Part shown: positions 27,584-29,630 of the stretch, piece by piece
Layout: every line of letters begins with the position of its first letter
Numbering within the stretch: position 1 is the stretch's first letter
NCBI GenBank assembly: GCA_046723355.1
Contig: JBKOUJ010000100.1
Span: forward strand, 1-29,630
From: 13-2-20CM-68-14 sp046723355
GTDB lineage: Bacteria; Actinomycetota; Thermoleophilia; Gaiellales; Gaiellaceae
Direction: 5' to 3'
Length of the DNA: 29,630 bases
Position numbers and translations under genes: made by a program
The notes under the pieces: generated by a model
The model's database searches: none
Seen by the model: the letters and a program-made list of their open reading frames with translations, nothing else
What the model was told of the DNA's origin: nothing

Positions 27584-29386
27584 ATGGGGAGATTCTTCAC
27601 GGCCACGGCAATTGCCGTGAGCTCGGTAGCGCTCGTCGCCGGAGTGGCGGCAGCGACACCAAATGGCTCCGACACGCTCATAACAGTCGGAAGCAAGCAA
27701 ACACCGTTCCCGCAGAACAAGCAGAACGAGCCTGCGGTGGCGGTGAACCCGGCCGACCCGAGCATCGCGGCGGCGGGCGTCAACGACGAGATCGACATCG
27801 AGGCGTGCAACAAGCGGGACGACAAGACGTGCCCGTTTACGACCGGTGTCGGCACGTCCGGGATCTACTTCTCAGATAACGGCGGCTCGAGCTGGATCCA
27901 GCCGACGAACTACACCGGGTGGACGGCGAGAGACTGCCTCGGCCTCGTCGGCACGTCGTCGGCTCCGGCCGACAACTGCGACCCGCATGTCGGACCGATT
28001 GGGACGCTTCCGAACTACTTCGAGAACCGCCTGGTTTCCGACGGCGACCCGGCCGTGGGCTTCGGCCCGCAGCGCGGGTCGAACGGGCAGTTCTCGTGGA
28101 GCAACGGTTGGCGGCTCTACTATGCGAATCTGAGCTCGAACTTCAGTGCCGACCGCTCAGAGTTCGCGTTCAAGGGCTTCGAGGCGATCGCCGTCTCGCG
28201 CCTCGACAGCCAGGACTATGCCGCGGCGAAGGCCGGGGTCAACACCGCCTGGAAGGCGCCGGTGATCGTGACGAAGCAGAACGCGGCGCTCTTCTCCGAC
28301 CACGAGATGGTCGCGGTCGACGACGCGTCGTTGAGCCCGTTCTTCGGCCACGTCTATGTCTGCAACGCGGCGTTCCGGAGCCAGGAGATCGGCGGCTTCC
28401 CGGAGCCCATCGTCCTCAACTCGTCGGCCGACGGCGGGAATACCTGGAGGACGCGCCAGGTCTCTCCGTCCGTGAACAACAACACGGTTGGCGGCCGGCA
28501 GGACTGCGCTGTCAATACCGACAGCGAAGGCACGGTCTACGTTTTCTGGGACGGGATCGATCCCAAGACGAAGACGCTCGCGATCTTCATGATCCGCTCG
28601 TTCGACGGCGGACAGTCGTTCGAGCGGCCGGCTCGAATCGTCACGCACATCGACGAAACCGGGATCCGTGACTTCACGGGCGACCTTACGTTCGACGGGC
28701 AAGCCGGCGCACGCGACGGCTCGTTCCCGACTGTGGATATCGCGAACGGTGCTCCGACAGGAGCGGATGCGACCAACGAGATCGTCCTCGCTTGGTCGAA
28801 CGGACCGACTCCGTCCGACACGAGCCCGGGGCCGAACGAGCAGGTGAGGGTGATGACGTCGACCAACGGCGGCGTGTCGTGGACGTCGTCAGGCGTGGCT
28901 TCACCTGGGAGCGACCGACCGGACTTCCCGGCGATCGCGATCTCGCCCGACGGGACCGACGCGTACGTGACGTATATGAACTTCCTGCAGCCGTGGCAGT
29001 CGGACAACACGGCTCCGCGGCTGTTCCAGGGAGTCGTCCGGCACGCGGACGTCAATCCTGCGACGGGCGCGATCGGGGCGTGGAGTGACATCCATCGAGG
29101 ACCCACAGGCGACGCTCGCGGTTCCAGCGCGAACGCGCTCATCGACGAGTTCCTCGGCGACTACGACTATGCGTTCGCGACCCGAGACGCGGTAGCGGTC
29201 GCGTGGAACGACGCCCGAAATGCGGCCGACTGTCCGGCGATCGACGCGTACCGAGACGACGTCGCGAACGGGACGGCGGCGGGTGTCTCTACCGACCCGA
29301 CCCGGCCGGCGCCGGAGCAAGACTGCCCGGCGACGTTCGGGAATACGGACATCTTCGGCGGCTCGTACGCCGACCCGACCCCGTAG
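27584..29386 (+). CDS. Secreted Asp-box (BNR/sialidase-fold) protein
   Basis: A 600-residue protein with a signal peptide (about 1-23, RFFTATAIAVSSVALVAGVA then AA). Asp-box type turns are seen at about residues 95-103 (SDNGGSSW), 286-294 (SADGGNTW), 343-351 (RSFDGGQSF, weaker) and 427-434 (STNGGVSW). QNEPAVAVNPADPS and FPAIAISPDG are typical propeller strand starts. The fold is expected to be a beta-propeller outside the cell, but no sialidase active site is evident and the target is unknown. The mature N-terminus GSDTLITVGSKQTPFPQN is repeated in the next gene, showing a tandem duplication. A strong hairpin with some T residues follows the gene. Confidence 0.85.
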   Translation: MGRFFTATAIAVSSVALVAGVAAATPNGSDTLITVGSKQTPFPQNKQNEPAVAVNPADPSIAAAGVNDEIDIEACNKRDDKTCPFTTGVGTSGIYFSDNGGSSWIQPTNYTGWTARDCLGLVGTSSAPADNCDPHVGPIGTLPNYFENRLVSDGDPAVGFGPQRGSNGQFSWSNGWRLYYANLSSNFSADRSEFAFKGFEAIAVSRLDSQDYAAAKAGVNTAWKAPVIVTKQNAALFSDHEMVAVDDASLSPFFGHVYVCNAAFRSQEIGGFPEPIVLNSSADGGNTWRTRQVSPSVNNNTVGGRQDCAVNTDSEGTVYVFWDGIDPKTKTLAIFMIRSFDGGQSFERPARIVTHIDETGIRDFTGDLTFDGQAGARDGSFPTVDIANGAPTGADATNEIVLAWSNGPTPSDTSPGPNEQVRVMTSTNGGVSWTSSGVASPGSDRPDFPAIAISPDGTDAYVTYMNFLQPWQSDNTAPRLFQGVVRHADVNPATGAIGAWSDIHRGPTGDARGSSANALIDEFLGDYDYAFATRDAVAVAWNDARNAADCPAIDAYRDDVANGTAAGVSTDPTRPAPEQDCPATFGNTDIFGGSYADPTP

Positions 29387-29402
29387 GCGGGGATAGGTCG
29401 AA

Positions 29403-29436
29403 AAAGCGGAGGCCCGAGTGATCGGGCCTCCGCTTT
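29403..29436 (+). terminator. Strong Rho-independent-type terminator
   Basis: AAAGCGGAGGCCCGA (29403-29417) and TCGGGCCTCCGCTTT (29422-29436) form a perfect 15-bp stem with a GTGA loop. A-run residues lie before it and ACGTTTT after it. It separates the two tandem Asp-box-type genes. Confidence 0.88.
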
Positions 29437-29500
29437 ACGTTTTCGCCTTCGCATTTTCGATAGATATAGAGTTCGTTCTCAGTCTCACAAAGGGGGAGAG

Positions 29501-29630
29501 ATGAGAAAGCTTTTACTGCTCCCGCTCCTCTCGGCGCTGCTCTTTGGCGTGGCGTCGATAGCAGGGGCACAGGCGGGGTCGGACACGCTCGTCAATGTGG
29601 GGAGCCCGTCGACACCGTTCTCGCAGAACA
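29501..29630 (+). CDS. Secreted protein paralogous to the 27584 gene, cut by window end
   Basis: Only 43 residues are visible. A signal peptide (RKLLLLPLLSALLFGVASIAG, read with the initial Met as residues 1-22) is followed by GSDTLVNVGSPSTPFSQN. This matches the mature start of the preceding gene product, GSDTLITVGSKQTPFPQN, so the two are tandem paralogues. The Shine-Dalgarno AAAGGGGGAG ends 3 nt before the ATG. An AT-rich stretch upstream (TAGATATAGA at 29461-29470) is the likely promoter. Confidence 0.8.
   Translation, partial: MRKLLLLPLLSALLFGVASIAGAQAGSDTLVNVGSPSTPFSQN

Overview
The window is a very GC-rich, gene-dense stretch of bacterial chromosome. About 31 protein genes and one tRNA gene are packed with gaps of mostly under 60 bp. 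Many starts are GTG, and many starts sit 6-8 nt behind a TANNNT box with no Shine-Dalgarno sequence, which points to leaderless transcripts. Together with a menaquinone gene of the futalosine type (mqnD), a small actinobacterial-type sulfite-oxidase-like protein, CHRD and Asp-box secreted proteins, this suggests an actinomycetote, perhaps Thermoleophilia (Gaiellales or Solirubrobacterales). That placement is inference from style, not from a marker gene.

Layout. 1-3.7 kb: a truncated enoyl-CoA hydratase, a secreted Asp-box (sialidase-fold) protein, a second crotonase-family protein, a small DMT exporter and an EthD-like protein. 3.7-4.7 kb: an EamA exporter whose 3' end overlaps the next gene antisense. 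4.6-16 kb: a purine and urate breakdown island. Xanthine dehydrogenase (molybdopterin, 2Fe-2S and FAD subunits) runs left. Adenine deaminase, 8-oxoguanine/guanine-type deaminase, 5-hydroxyisourate hydrolase, OHCU decarboxylase, the membrane cytochrome-c urate oxidase PuuD and a DUF3830 protein run right. An M20 allantoate/carbamoyl amidohydrolase, an MFS transporter and an aldehyde dehydrogenase run left toward them. The enzymes cover adenine/guanine to xanthine to urate to HIU to OHCU to allantoin, and then allantoate onward. No recognisable allantoinase is present in the window.

17.6-23.3 kb: a small conserved protein, a thiolase, mqnD, a DtxR/MntR-type metalloregulator, two small unknown proteins, an ornithine cyclodeaminase/mu-crystallin family protein, a DUF421 (YetF-like) membrane protein and its membrane-anchored partner. 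23.3-24.3 kb: a stand-alone protein joining a Cap12-type TIR-like domain to a beta-rich C-terminal domain that looks like the Cap15 nucleotide-sensing barrel. It is the best candidate here for an undescribed immune or signalling component. 24.3-29.6 kb: a CHRD secreted protein, a tRNA-Arg with anticodon GCG, a YgfZ-like folate protein whose stop codon lies inside the tRNA gene, a serine beta-lactamase-fold hydrolase, a molybdopterin oxidoreductase, and two tandem secreted Asp-box-type proteins, the second cut by the window end.

The most unusual non-coding signal is a 165-bp imperfect palindrome present three times (11825-11989, 13164-13328, 22567-22731). In each copy its terminal TAG is the stop codon of the neighbouring gene. 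In two copies the far end supplies the Shine-Dalgarno-like sequence and ends 1 nt before the ATG of the next gene. Two inverted copies bracket puuD exactly.
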